From: Ralstonia sp. SET104
GTDB lineage: Bacteria; Pseudomonadota; Gammaproteobacteria; Burkholderiales; Burkholderiaceae
Length of the DNA: 64,000 nucleotides
Direction: 5' to 3'
Assembly (NCBI RefSeq): GCF_003851545.1
Contig: NZ_BHVX01000012.1
Span: 62,001 to 126,000, forward strand
A model generated the notes under the pieces. It saw nothing but the letters and a program-made list of their open reading frames with translations, did not search any database and had not been told where the DNA came from. Made by a program: the position numbers and the translations under genes. Below, piece by piece: positions 23,048 to 31,961 of the stretch. Position 1 is the stretch's first letter. Each line of letters opens with the position of its first letter.

Positions 23048-23281
23048 ATGATACGAACCGCCGCCATTGTAGCCACTGTCGGCCTGACCCTGACGGTCGC
23101 AGGCCTATCCGGCTGCGGGATTCGCGGGCCGCTGTACATGCCCAAGGTGCCGCCGGCGCCAACCGCGCCCACCACCACCGACCCCGGCATCGCCGGCCCG
23201 AATGCCGTGCCGCAGCCGCCAGTGCCAGGCGCCAAACCTGCTGCCACTGGCGCCGCCAGCGCGGTACCCGCGAACCGCTGA
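23048..23281 (+). CDS. lptM: LptM (YifL)-type small lipoprotein
   Basis: Lipoprotein of 77 residues. The signal peptide ends in the lipobox LSGC (C23), and the mature start CGIRGPLYMP matches the CGxxGPLYxP signature of LptM/YifL. The rest is a Pro-Ala-rich tail. LptM assists oxidative maturation of the LptD lipopolysaccharide translocon in E. coli; that role here is by homology. The upstream in-frame ATG at 22991 would spoil the signal peptide. It sits 5' of lysA with about 60 bases between them and diverges from cyaY. Confidence 0.85.
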   Translation: MIRTAAIVATVGLTLTVAGLSGCGIRGPLYMPKVPPAPTAPTTTDPGIAGPNAVPQPPVPGAKPAATGAASAVPANR

Positions 23282-23351
23282 TCCCGCCCGTTTTTTGCTC
23301 AACCGGCGCCGCCCGCCCCCGTTTGATGCGGCGCCCTGAATGTTCCTACTC

Positions 23352-24611
23352 ATGTCCGAGTCCCTGATCCGCCAGGAAGGCGCGCTGATGATCGAAGGCG
23401 TCGCGCTTGATGCGATTGCCGCACAGTTCGGCACGCCTACTTACGTGTATTCGCGTGCTGCGCTCACAGCCAACTATCGCGCCTACGCCGCCGCGTGCGA
23501 CGGTCGCAACGCGCATGTGCAGTACGCGGTGAAAGCCAACTCGAACCTTGCCGTGCTGCAGGTGTTCGCGCAGTTGGGCGCGGGCTTTGACATCGTGTCC
23601 GCCGGTGAACTCAAGCGCGTGCTGGCTGCCGGTGCGCAGGCCGCGAAGGTGGTGTTCTCGGGCGTGGGCAAAAGCGCCGACGAAATGCGCTTCGCGCTGG
23701 AAGTCGGTGTGGCGTGCTTCAACGTGGAGTCGATTCCCGAGCTGCACCGCCTCAATGATGTGGCCGCTTCCCTGGGCAAGATCGCGCCCGTGTCGCTGCG
23801 CATCAACCCGGACGTGGACGCCAAGACGCACCCGTACATCTCGACGGGTCTGAAAGGGAACAAGTTCGGCGTGGCCTTTGACGAGGTGCTGCCAACTTAC
23901 CGCGCGGCGGCCGCGATGCCCAACCTGCGTGTGGTCGGCATTGATTGCCATATCGGCTCGCAGATCACCGAGGTGTCGCCGTATCTGGATGCGCTGGACA
24001 AGGTGCTCGACGTGGTGACCAAGCTGGATGCCGAGGGCATTCGCCTATCGCACATCGACGTGGGCGGCGGTCTGGGCATCACCTACACCGACGAGACGCC
24101 GCCGGACATCACCGCCTTCGCGCGCACGCTGCTTGACCGCGTTGAGCAGCGCGGCTTCGGCGATCGCACGGTGCTGTTCGAGCCGGGCCGCTCGCTGGTA
24201 GGCAACGCCGGCCTGCTGCTCACGCGCGTCGAATACCTCAAACCGGGTGCCAGCAAGAATTTCTGCATCGTCGATGCGGCCATGAATGACCTGGCCCGGC
24301 CGGCGATGTACGAGGCGTACCACCACATCGTGGCGGTGCGCGAGAGCCAGAGCGCGCCGGTCGTCTATGACGTGGTCGGCCCCGTGTGCGAATCGGGCGA
24401 TTGGCTTGGCCGCGACCGTTCACTGGCCGTGCAGCCGGGTGACGTGCTGGCGATCCTGTCGGCCGGCGCGTACGGCTTCACGATGAGCTCGAACTACAAC
24501 ACGCGCAATCGCGCGGCCGAGGTCATCGTCGATGGCGACAAGATCCATTTGGCACGCGAGCGTGAGTGCTTTGAAGACCTGATCCGCGGCGAGCATCTGT
24601 TCCCGGCGTAA
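23352..24611 (+). CDS. lysA: Diaminopimelate decarboxylase
   Basis: PLP enzyme of 419 residues catalysing the last step of lysine synthesis, meso-DAP to L-lysine. The Schiff-base lysine is K61 in YAVKANSN. The phosphate loop is HIDVGGGLGI, and the second-subunit motif is GPVCESGDWLG. An ATG four codons upstream (23340) is equally open; neither has a clear Shine-Dalgarno, so the start is uncertain by 4 residues. It follows lptM and ends with its own terminator. Confidence 0.95.
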   Translation: MSESLIRQEGALMIEGVALDAIAAQFGTPTYVYSRAALTANYRAYAAACDGRNAHVQYAVKANSNLAVLQVFAQLGAGFDIVSAGELKRVLAAGAQAAKVVFSGVGKSADEMRFALEVGVACFNVESIPELHRLNDVAASLGKIAPVSLRINPDVDAKTHPYISTGLKGNKFGVAFDEVLPTYRAAAAMPNLRVVGIDCHIGSQITEVSPYLDALDKVLDVVTKLDAEGIRLSHIDVGGGLGITYTDETPPDITAFARTLLDRVEQRGFGDRTVLFEPGRSLVGNAGLLLTRVEYLKPGASKNFCIVDAAMNDLARPAMYEAYHHIVAVRESQSAPVVYDVVGPVCESGDWLGRDRSLAVQPGDVLAILSAGAYGFTMSSNYNTRNRAAEVIVDGDKIHLARERECFEDLIRGEHLFPA

Positions 24612-24630
24612 GCCTGCGTCACCGCAAAGG

Positions 24631-24660
24631 AAAAGCCGACGTTTGTGCGTCGGCTTTTTT
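24631..24660 (+). terminator. Terminator after lysA
   Basis: A strong stem (AAAAGCCGACG / CGTCGGCTTTT) with a short loop and a run of T on the plus strand, 20 bases past the lysA stop. It also faces the convergent msrQ gene. Confidence 0.88.
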
Positions 24661-24677
24661 CGTGGGCGCGATCAACG

Positions 24678-25334
24678 TCAATCGCGGGCAGGCATCGCGC
24701 CTCCCGCCATCGCGCTGCGCGGCGAACGCCACGCCCACCACACGCGCAGCCCCAGCAGCACCGCCATCACCGCCGCGTAGATCGACACCTCGGCAAAATC
24801 ATGCTTGCCGGCCTTGTGCCACCAGTAGTGCAGGATGCCGAGCACGCCCGTCACATACACAAGCCTATGCAGCCATTGCCAGCGCTTGCCGCCCAGGCGC
24901 TTGACCATCGCGTTGGTGGATGTGGCTGCCAGCGGAATCATCAGCACGAAAGCCGCAAAACCCACGGTGATGAAAGGACGCTTGACGATGTCCTTGAGCA
25001 TCGACGCCGGATCGAGCCCGCGGTCGACCAGCAGCCAGATCAGGAAGTGGATGGCGCCATAGAAGAACGTGTACAGCCCCAGCATGCGGCGAAGGCGGAT
25101 AAGCCAGTTCATGCCCGTGAGCCTGCGCAGCGGCGTGACGGCCAGCGTACAGCACAGCAACACCAGCGTCCACGTGCCGGTCGAGCGTGTGACGAACTCC
25201 AGCGGATTCGGCCCGAACTGGTCGGTCGCGCCCAGGAAGACGATGCGCAGAAAGGGCACGAGCGCCAGCAGCCACACGGCGATCTTCACGACGCGCAGTT
25301 GTTTGGGTGGCAACATTGGCGGCAGCAATGTCAT
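24678..25334 (-). CDS. msrQ: MsrQ, haem-binding membrane subunit of the MsrPQ methionine sulfoxide reductase
   Basis: Integral membrane b-type cytochrome of 218 residues (formerly YedZ) that passes quinone-derived electrons to periplasmic MsrP. It shows six hydrophobic segments with likely haem-ligand histidines in YGAIHFLIW, WQWLHRLVYV and GILHYWWHKAG. ATG 25334 has TGAGGA upstream and lies 7 bases after the msrP stop, so the two are co-transcribed. An upstream in-frame start would overlap msrP and lacks a site. Confidence 0.95.
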   Translation of the reverse strand: MTLLPPMLPPKQLRVVKIAVWLLALVPFLRIVFLGATDQFGPNPLEFVTRSTGTWTLVLLCCTLAVTPLRRLTGMNWLIRLRRMLGLYTFFYGAIHFLIWLLVDRGLDPASMLKDIVKRPFITVGFAAFVLMIPLAATSTNAMVKRLGGKRWQWLHRLVYVTGVLGILHYWWHKAGKHDFAEVSIYAAVMAVLLGLRVWWAWRSPRSAMAGGAMPARD

Positions 25335-25341
25335 GAAGTCC

Positions 25342-26346
25342 TCAGAAGTTCTTGCGCAGATCCATGCCCGCGTAAAGCGGAGCAACCTGGTCGTAGCCGT
25401 TGAACATCAATGTCTTGCGCTTGGGTGCGAACAGCCCCCCGAAGCCTCCCTTGTCCTCGCCGATGCGGCGCTCGGACGCCTGGCTCCAGCGCGGGTGATC
25501 CACGGTCGGGTTCACATTGGAATAGAAGCCGTATTCGTTGGCCGCGGCAATGTTCCAGCTGGTGGGCGGCTGCTTGTCGACAAAGCGGATCTTGACGATG
25601 GACTTGGCGCTCTTGAAACCGTACTTCCACGGCACGATCACACGCACCGGCGCGCCGTTCTGGTTCGGCAGCACCTGACCGTAGAGGCCGAAAGTCAGCA
25701 GCGCCAGGGGGTGCATCGCCTCATCCAGGCGCAGGCCCTCGCTGTAAGGCCATTCCAGCACCGGGCTGCTGATGCCGGGCATCTGGCGCTTGTCGGCCAG
25801 CGAGATGAACTGGATGTACTTGGCACTGCCTTGGGGCTCCACGCGCTTGATCAGCTCGGCCAGCGGGAAGCCCACCCACGGAATCACCATCGACCAACCC
25901 TCGACGCAGCGCAGGCGGTAGACGCGCTCTTCCATCGGCGCGAGTTTCATCAGGTCGTCCAAATCATATGTCTTGGGCGTCTTCACCAGCCCTTCCACGC
26001 TGACCTGCCATGGGTGGGGCCGCAGCGTGCTGGCATAGCGGGCCGGATCAGCCTTGTCCGTACCAAACTCGTAGAAGTTGTTGTACGTGGTGACCTGGTC
26101 GTAGGGCGTGGCTTTCTCGACAGTCGTGTAAGCCGGATTGGGCTTGCCTGCCAGCTTGGCCAGCGGCGGGTTGGCGCCATTGGCAGCCCAGGCCTCGCGC
26201 GATGCCCACGGCATCAGCGTTGCGCCGGCGGCGCCCATGGCGGCAGCAGCCAAGAAGCGGCGGCGCTGCTCGAAGATGTGCTGTGGAGTGATCTCGCTGG
26301 CGGGGATGTCTTCACCACACAGCCAGCGGTCGGTCTTGATCAACAT
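25342..26346 (-). CDS. msrP: MsrP, periplasmic molybdopterin methionine sulfoxide reductase
   Basis: Catalytic subunit of 334 residues (formerly YedY) that repairs oxidised methionines in envelope proteins. A Tat signal ([10 protein letters not shown], twin Arg near residues 28-29) shows it is exported folded with its molybdenum cofactor. The Mo-ligand cysteine is C147 in [15 protein letters not shown]. Other family blocks are the [14 protein letters not shown] segment and [21 protein letters not shown] 26346 has GAGGACC upstream. It lies 96 bases downstream of an anti-sigma factor gene. Confidence 0.96.
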   Translation of the reverse strand: MLIKTDRWLCGEDIPASEITPQHIFEQRRRFLAAAAMGAAGATLMPWASREAWAANGANPPLAKLAGKPNPAYTTVEKATPYDQVTTYNNFYEFGTDKADPARYASTLRPHPWQVSVEGLVKTPKTYDLDDLMKLAPMEERVYRLRCVEGWSMVIPWVGFPLAELIKRVEPQGSAKYIQFISLADKRQMPGISSPVLEWPYSEGLRLDEAMHPLALLTFGLYGQVLPNQNGAPVRVIVPWKYGFKSAKSIVKIRFVDKQPPTSWNIAAANEYGFYSNVNPTVDHPRWSQASERRIGEDKGGFGGLFAPKRKTLMFNGYDQVAPLYAGMDLRKNF

Positions 26347-26420
26347 GATTCGTGGTCCTCGTTGTGCGGGAACGCTGCCCCGTGTGTGTTGGTCGTGCCC
26401 GCGCTGCCAACCTGACAGCA

Positions 26421-26449
26421 CGCGACAAAAAAATGTGTGTCGCTATTCC
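26421..26449 (-). promoter_or_regulatory. Possible ECF-sigma promoter upstream of msrP
   Basis: On the minus strand GGAATA (26444-26449, overlapping the anti-sigma stop codon) is followed after 17 bases by GTCGCG. A similar GGAATA with GTTT after 16 bases lies upstream of the lipoprotein gene at the head of the sigma operon. GGAA-type -35 boxes are typical of ECF sigma factors. The assignment is inference from two sites only. Confidence 0.35.
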
Positions 26450-27303
26450 TTCTTGGGCACCGGCCCCGTGAATTCGCTGTACTGCTGGTAGACCACCTGG
26501 GCCACTTCCAGCAGTTGGGGCCGCGCCAACGGGCCCGCTACCGCAAACCCAAGACCGTGATCGGCCCAGTAGAACGCCATCGGCGCCGGATGATCGACAG
26601 CCGGGTGGATTGCCTGCAGCACACGGTTGTCGGGGGACAGCGTCTCCAGCCGGAAACCGGTGTCGTGGTTGTTCGGCATGCGCCGCAACTGCACAGAGAT
26701 ACGCGCCCCGCCCGGCCCTTCATACATCAGCATGGCCGTGGGCATATCGGCCGAAACGGTCTGGCGCCCACCGATGAGCCGGTAGCCGAGCGATGTCAGG
26801 TCGGGAACACGCAATTGCGCATCCATGCGCCGCGACAGCCATGTGACGAGATGCGCCTCTTCGTCGGCCGGCACCTCCACCATGTGTTTCGACTCGGGAG
26901 AAAACACGACGTGCGATACGAGCGCGTCGCTGGCGAAACGCTGCATGGGCAGAGTGCGTTCAACGGCACCTCGACTGAGCCAACCGGCTCCCGAACCAAT
27001 GGCAAGACAGGCGATGCCCAGCGCCGCAATACTCCAGCCGCGCATTGCGCCAAAGCCGGTTGCCGGGGGGCGCTGCGCGGCCGCCAAGATCACAGCCGGA
27101 ATACGACGCTGCGGCACCGGCTCGTTGAGCAGCGGATCGAGCGCGCGATGCAATTCCGCGTCCGTTTTGCGCCAGCCGGCCACTTCGGCGGCGGCGCTGG
27201 GGTGCGCGGCAAGGTACGCCTCCACCGCGGCACGTCGTGCGGCAGGCAGACGACCGTCAGCGTAGGCGTGGAGTTCGTCGATATGGATGGAATGGGAGGA
27301 CAT
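26443..27303 (-). CDS. Anti-sigma factor, single-pass membrane type
   Basis: Protein of 286 residues partnered with the ECF sigma factor just upstream (8-base gap; GAGG site before ATG 27303). The N-terminal 80 residues (HIDELHAYADGRLP then an alpha-helical WRKTDAELHRAL) resemble the anti-sigma domain that clamps sigma, but the HxxxCxxC zinc motif is absent. One membrane segment (about 92-113) leads to a periplasmic domain of unknown fold ending in KKE. This topology suggests sensing of an envelope signal. The identity of the signal is not visible. Confidence 0.82.
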   Translation of the reverse strand: MSSHSIHIDELHAYADGRLPAARRAAVEAYLAAHPSAAAEVAGWRKTDAELHRALDPLLNEPVPQRRIPAVILAAAQRPPATGFGAMRGWSIAALGIACLAIGSGAGWLSRGAVERTLPMQRFASDALVSHVVFSPESKHMVEVPADEEAHLVTWLSRRMDAQLRVPDLTSLGYRLIGGRQTVSADMPTAMLMYEGPGGARISVQLRRMPNNHDTGFRLETLSPDNRVLQAIHPAVDHPAPMAFYWADHGLGFAVAGPLARPQLLEVAQVVYQQYSEFTGPVPKKE

Positions 27304-27311
27304 GGCGAGCC

Positions 27312-27866
27312 TCACTTCACACGGTGCAGCGCAGTGTTGCCGCCGCCGCCAGAGGTCGCGGATGCACTCGCCGCAGCGGGCGAACCGTCAAGCGCCACAC
27401 GCATCCGCTCACGCGCCCGCGACAGCCGCGACATCACGGTGCCCACTGGCACGCCGAGCACGTCAGCAGCTTCCTTGTAGGCAAACTGCTCCAGGCCGAC
27501 GAGCAGCAAGACTGCACGCTGGTCTTCCGGCAGCGTCGCCAGGGCACGCAGCAGGTCGCGGCGCAGGCCGGGGTCATCGTCGACGGGAATCTCGAGCGGC
27601 GCGTCGCTCAACTCGAGGCGATCGGGCCGGCGCACGGCGTTCAAATGCAGGCGATGCATGATGGTGAGCAGCCAGGCAAACAACCCGTCGCTCTCGCCCG
27701 CAGCGCCTAATCTGGGGCGCAACTGGAAGCGCCAGCGATAGCGCCAAGCGCGTTCCAGGGTGTCCTGGACGAGATCATCGGCGCGGCTGGCATCACGCAA
27801 GAGGCCGCGCGCGTGACGGCGCAGTCGTGGCGTGAGCGTGACCAGCCGGCTGGCCAGATCGGACAT
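27312..27866 (-). CDS. ECF-type RNA polymerase sigma factor
   Basis: Sigma factor of 184 residues with region 2 (ARGLLRDASRADDLVQDTLERAWRY) and region 4 (LATLPEDQRAVLLLVGLEQFAYKEAADVLGVPVGTVMSRLSRARERM). Region 3 and region 1.1 are missing, which defines the ECF group. The start MSDLASRL is the first in frame. It is followed directly by its anti-sigma factor and preceded by a lipoprotein gene on the same strand. The neighbouring msrPQ pair is a natural candidate target. Confidence 0.93.
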   Translation of the reverse strand: MSDLASRLVTLTPRLRRHARGLLRDASRADDLVQDTLERAWRYRWRFQLRPRLGAAGESDGLFAWLLTIMHRLHLNAVRRPDRLELSDAPLEIPVDDDPGLRRDLLRALATLPEDQRAVLLLVGLEQFAYKEAADVLGVPVGTVMSRLSRARERMRVALDGSPAAASASATSGGGGNTALHRVK

Positions 27867-27891
27867 ACAGGCGTGAGCGAGGGCGGCGTGC

Positions 27892-28326
27892 TTACGGTTT
27901 GGCGATGTGCCACAGGTTCATAAAGCCGTCACCGGTCTGGTCGCCGGGCATTTTGTCCTTCGTCCAGAGATAGAGCGGCTTGCCGTGGTAGGCCCACTGC
28001 TTCTTGCCGTCTTCGCGGGTGATGATGGTGTAGTCGCCGGACGGCTTGTCGGCATCATTGGCGGCCAGCGGCGGCCAGTTATCGGCGCACTTGCCATTGC
28101 AGGCGCTCTTGCCGGCCGTGGCGTCACGGTCGAACGTGTAGAGCGCCATGCCGTGCTGATCCGTGAGCGTGCCGTTGGTCACCTTAACGGCCGACGGCGT
28201 AGACGCCCCCATGCCCATGCTGCTGCAACCCGCCAAACCGAGTGCCGAAAGCGATACAAGCAGCGCAGCACCGGCCAATGCCATGCGCGGATTGAACATC
28301 TTGGGGGAAACTGCGGACTGGCTCAT
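27892..28326 (-). CDS. COG4315-type lipoprotein (secreted repeat of unknown function)
   Basis: Predicted lipoprotein of 144 residues with lipobox LAGC (C34). The mature part carries two copies of the short motif seen in the PF03640 family: one around MALYTFDRDATAGKSACNG with CADNWPPL, one around WAYHGKPLYLWTKDK. Function is unknown. The ATG has a good AAGGAG site. It heads the sigma/anti-sigma cluster with a 25-base gap to the sigma gene, so it may be co-regulated and may be a regulon member. Confidence 0.85.
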   Translation of the reverse strand: MSQSAVSPKMFNPRMALAGAALLVSLSALGLAGCSSMGMGASTPSAVKVTNGTLTDQHGMALYTFDRDATAGKSACNGKCADNWPPLAANDADKPSGDYTIITREDGKKQWAYHGKPLYLWTKDKMPGDQTGDGFMNLWHIAKP

Positions 28327-28390
28327 CTTGTTCTCCTTGGATGGAGGGGCGCGCAAAAAGGGGAAACACGGGGCGCCCTCACAGAGCAGT

Positions 28391-28416
28391 AAACACGCTG
28401 GGCGCGTCTTTATTCC
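28391..28416 (-). promoter_or_regulatory. Possible ECF-sigma promoter upstream of the lipoprotein gene
   Basis: On the minus strand GGAATA (28411-28416) is followed after 16 bases by GTTT (28391-28394), about 65 bases before the lipoprotein ATG. It matches the GGAATA site before msrP. If real, it would give sigma-factor autoregulation. Confidence 0.35.
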
Positions 28417-28446
28417 AGTCCGTCGAGGATTTTTGTGCCGTGCAGC

Positions 28447-29646
28447 TTACAGCTCGCCGTAGCTGTGCAGGCCCGAGAGGAACATGTTCACCCCCAGGAA
28501 GGCGAACGTCGTCACCAGCAGGCCAATCAGCGCCCACCAGGCCGCCATGCGCCCGCGCAACCCCTTCATCAGGCGCATGTGCAGCCAAGCAGCGTAGTTC
28601 AGCCAGACGATCAGCGCCCAGGTTTCCTTCGGGTCCCAGCTCCAGTAGCCGCCCCAGGCATCAGCCGCCCACAGCGCACCGAGAATCGTGGCGATGGTGA
28701 AGAACGCAAAGCCGACGGTGATGGCCTTGTACATCACATCGTCCAGCACCTCGAGCGAGGGCAGCCGGTCTACCAGGATGCCGTGCTCCTTGAGCAGGTA
28801 AGCTGCGCCGACCATGGCCGACAGCGCGAAGGTGCCGTAGCCGATGAAGTTGGCCGGCACGTGGATCTTCATCCACCAGCTCTGCAGCGCCGGTACCAGC
28901 GGCTGGATCTCCTGCGCGCCGCGCGACACCGTGTACCACAGCAGAAAGCCCACTGCGGCCGACACCACCAGCATCACGAACGGCCCCAGGGCGCGCGTCT
29001 TGTAACGCTGCTCGTAGTGCAGATAAAACAGCGAGGTGATCAGCGTGAAGAGAATGAACACCTCGTACAGATTCGAGATGGGGATGTGGCCGATATCCGC
29101 GCCTACCAGGTACGACTCGTACCAGCGCACCAGCATCCCCGTCAGGCCCAGCACCACGGCCGCCCAGCACAGCTTGCTGCCGATCGACCCGCCCGCTTCC
29201 CAGCGCAGCAGGAATCCCGTCCAGAAGAACAGCGTGGAGAGGAAGATCAGCGCACTCATCCACAGGATGGCCGACTGGCTGGCGAGGAAATATTTCAGGA
29301 AGAACGCGTGCTCGGCGCGAGCGAGGTCGGGGCCATTGGCGCCGGCATACTGCGAGATGCCGAACAGCGACAGCACCGCAATGCCGATCATCAGCGCACG
29401 CACCGGCTTCCACGTCCAGCCCAGCCATGCAAAGGCCGGCACGGCAGCAACGAGGATGCCGCGCTCGTAGCCGTCCATATAGGCGCCGTAGCGCGAGAAG
29501 GCATAACCGGCGCCGGCCGCCAGCATTGCGGCGAACAGCCAGTCAAACCAGCCCAGGCGACGGAAATACGATGGGCGCTGCAGCGCACCGAGATCAGCGG
29601 TCGCCCTGGACGCCACGGACGTTTGCGGAGGATTGGTCGCTTCCAT
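28447..29646 (-). CDS. ccsB: CcsB/ResC-type cytochrome c biogenesis protein (CcsA family)
   Basis: Polytopic membrane protein of 399 residues, the haem-handling half of the System II cytochrome c synthase. The tryptophan-rich WWD signature WGGYWSWDPKETWAL is near the C-terminus, with conserved histidines on either side (KIHVPANFIGYG and WLHMRLMKG). ATG 29646 follows the resB stop after 7 bases. With ResB it ligates haem to apocytochromes in the periplasm; cytochrome c4 encoded next door is one likely client. The name (ccsA, ccsB or resC) varies between databases. Confidence 0.93.
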   Translation of the reverse strand: MEATNPPQTSVASRATADLGALQRPSYFRRLGWFDWLFAAMLAAGAGYAFSRYGAYMDGYERGILVAAVPAFAWLGWTWKPVRALMIGIAVLSLFGISQYAGANGPDLARAEHAFFLKYFLASQSAILWMSALIFLSTLFFWTGFLLRWEAGGSIGSKLCWAAVVLGLTGMLVRWYESYLVGADIGHIPISNLYEVFILFTLITSLFYLHYEQRYKTRALGPFVMLVVSAAVGFLLWYTVSRGAQEIQPLVPALQSWWMKIHVPANFIGYGTFALSAMVGAAYLLKEHGILVDRLPSLEVLDDVMYKAITVGFAFFTIATILGALWAADAWGGYWSWDPKETWALIVWLNYAAWLHMRLMKGLRGRMAAWWALIGLLVTTFAFLGVNMFLSGLHSYGEL

Positions 29647-29653
29647 CACCTGC

Positions 29654-31849
29654 TCACTTCGTTGGGTTGGACTCGGCGCTCGCTGCACTGGCGGCGCCGC
29701 TTGTGTCCGTCATGCCAGTGACGGCGCGGACATCGTGCTTGAGACGCTCGAACTCGCGGTCGAAGTCGAGCGTGCGGCGCGTGGTCGACATGGCGGTCAG
29801 CACATGTGCGCCTGAAGTGGCATCCCCGGATTGCGGCTTGATCCACAGCCACCAGCGGCGCTCACGCACATAGAACATCGAGAATACGCCCAGCACCAGC
29901 AGCAACGACCCAAGATACACGATGTTTTTGCCCGGCGCACGCGTGAGCTGGAACACACTGGCCTGCACCTGCTGGAAGTCGGTGAGCTGCAAATACACCG
30001 GTGCGCCGTAGAAAACGTTGTCTGACAGCGCGTTGATCGCGCTCTGCAACCACCGGCTGCTGGCGGCATCCACGGTGGGGGCGGGCAGGCCATCCTGCGC
30101 GCGGGCCAGTTGCCACAGCTCCCACATCGAGCTGTTGATGATCTTCATCAGTACATCGGCGGCTTTCTCGCGCTCGCCCTCTGGCACCGACTTCTGCAGG
30201 AACGTGGCGACTGCGGCAAAGCCGCCTTGTGCATCAGCGGCACCGTCCTTCACGTCGGCGGCGCCAGCAAAGAGATCGAGCGCGCGACGGGCGCTTTCCG
30301 TCAACTGGTTGCGCAGTTCCGCACGCTGTTCACCGGGCATGGAGAGCAGCGCAAACCGTCGTGCCGCTTCGCCGCGCATCGCCGGGTTCTGCAGCGCGGC
30401 ACGCAGGCGCATCCAGTCGTTCACGGTGCCTTGTGCATCGGCCGGAATGCGCAGATAGCGGAACGGTTCGTCCGGCTGCGAGCGCATGCCAGCCAGGAAC
30501 ACCGATTGCCCATCCAGCGTAACCGGCAGCATGTAGTTGCTGAATTCGTGCGCCTGGCCGTTGGCGTCGCGCAGCTTGTACTGTACCGAGGGGCCGACGT
30601 TGCGCAGGTCGCGGTCGTGGGTCATCTTGGTGACGTTGCCAAGCTCCGCACTCAGGCCACTCTGCGCACCGCCCTTCTTGCCGACGCCGCGCGCGTCCTG
30701 CTTGCCCGAGGCGTCCGTGACCGTTTCGACGTTCATGAGGCGGAAGTCGGAGAACTCCACCGTGTAGTCGCCGCCCTTGCCGGTGAGCTTCGAGCTTTCG
30801 CCCACCACGCCCGACATGTCGAACGTCTTGGCGTTATCACCGTGCATCGGGAAGCCGGTCAGCTTGAGCTTCGAGCCGCCGTCTTCAAAGCTCGACTGGT
30901 AGATCGCCACGCCGTCATACACGAACGGCTTGTTCACCTCGACGCGCGCATCGGTCTGCTTGCCGGTACGGCGGTCTGTCACCACGATGTCGCTGGCGAA
31001 CAGCTTTGGCATGCCGGTCGAATAATGCTCAACGGTGAACTTCTTGAGCGTGATCATGAACGGCAAATCCTGGATCAGCGCCCCATCGGCAATGTTCAAG
31101 ATCGCCGTGCTGACGGTCGAACCTTCCGGCACGAACGCGTTACCGCGGAAGCCAGGGTTAGAGGCCGACAGCCGGTGCTCCGTCCCGATGTCGCTGATGA
31201 CTGCATTGCCCTTGATGGGCGACTTGCCGCCAAACCACATCTGCGCGCGGATCATCATGTCGCCGTCCAATAGGCCGCCGATACAGATCACGACGATGGC
31301 CGTATGCGCCAGGATGTAGCCGATCTTGTTGCCCGCGCCCGCCTTGGCCGCGATGAGCGTGGCGCCGCCGTCGCGCGCGAACGCCTTGATGCGAAAGCCG
31401 CGGTTCTGCGCGAGCGCAGCCAAACGCGCGGTCACGGTGGCCGTATCCGCCGGCGCATCGAACTCGTCTTTGTGATGGAACGCACGCAAGCTGCCTTCGC
31501 GCACGTTCTCGCGCCAGGCGCGCATGTCGGCCAGCATCTTCGGCGCATTGCGCACGATGCACAGCGAGGTCGACACCACCAGGAACGTCAGGATCAGCAG
31601 GAACCACCACGCGCTGTAGACCGTGGGCAGCGTCAGCGAGCGGAACACATCGGCCCAGAACGGCCCGAACTGATTGACGTAGTTCGGGTACGGCTCATTC
31701 TGCTTGAGCACCGTGCCGATGACGCTGGCAATGGCGATCACCGTCAGCAAGCTGATCGCAAAGCGCATCGACGACAGCAACTCAACCGTTTCGCGCAACG
31801 CGCGGCGGCGGGAGCGTATCTGCACGCCAGAAGTGGAGACCGAAGACAT
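29654..31849 (-). CDS. resB: ResB (Ccs1)-type cytochrome c biogenesis protein
   Basis: Protein of 731 residues forming the System II haem-ligation complex with CcsB. Membrane segments occur at about residues 29-50, 80-100 and 175-195 and again near the C-terminus (NIVYLGSLLLVLGVFSMFYV), with a large periplasmic domain in between. The N-terminal block LLSSMRFAISLLTVIAIASVIGTV and the end motif RERRWWLWI are characteristic. It is immediately upstream of ccsB and downstream of the cytochrome c4 gene, which has its own terminator. Confidence 0.95.
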   Translation of the reverse strand: MSSVSTSGVQIRSRRRALRETVELLSSMRFAISLLTVIAIASVIGTVLKQNEPYPNYVNQFGPFWADVFRSLTLPTVYSAWWFLLILTFLVVSTSLCIVRNAPKMLADMRAWRENVREGSLRAFHHKDEFDAPADTATVTARLAALAQNRGFRIKAFARDGGATLIAAKAGAGNKIGYILAHTAIVVICIGGLLDGDMMIRAQMWFGGKSPIKGNAVISDIGTEHRLSASNPGFRGNAFVPEGSTVSTAILNIADGALIQDLPFMITLKKFTVEHYSTGMPKLFASDIVVTDRRTGKQTDARVEVNKPFVYDGVAIYQSSFEDGGSKLKLTGFPMHGDNAKTFDMSGVVGESSKLTGKGGDYTVEFSDFRLMNVETVTDASGKQDARGVGKKGGAQSGLSAELGNVTKMTHDRDLRNVGPSVQYKLRDANGQAHEFSNYMLPVTLDGQSVFLAGMRSQPDEPFRYLRIPADAQGTVNDWMRLRAALQNPAMRGEAARRFALLSMPGEQRAELRNQLTESARRALDLFAGAADVKDGAADAQGGFAAVATFLQKSVPEGEREKAADVLMKIINSSMWELWQLARAQDGLPAPTVDAASSRWLQSAINALSDNVFYGAPVYLQLTDFQQVQASVFQLTRAPGKNIVYLGSLLLVLGVFSMFYVRERRWWLWIKPQSGDATSGAHVLTAMSTTRRTLDFDREFERLKHDVRAVTGMTDTSGAASAASAESNPTK

Positions 31850-31876
31850 GCGGGATAAAAACCTGTTCAGAAACGA

Positions 31877-31920
31877 AAACAGGGTGGCGATGCCAGGCGC
31901 ATTGCCACCCTGTTTTTCTT
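31877..31920 (-). terminator. Terminator after the cytochrome c4 gene
   Basis: A 13-bp perfect stem (AAAACAGGGTGGC / GCCACCCTGTTTT) with a loop of 14 bases and T-runs on both sides. It lies about 40 bases past the cytochrome c4 stop and just before the resB start, separating the two units. Confidence 0.88.
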
Positions 31921-31961
31921 ATTGATTGTGCGACCGTCACATGACGGCCGGGTGCGGCAGA

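Noticed and set aside
24645-25403. A plus-strand frame over the lysA terminator and msrQ
   Set aside because: Antisense of msrQ; begins inside the lysA terminator and has shadow-type composition.
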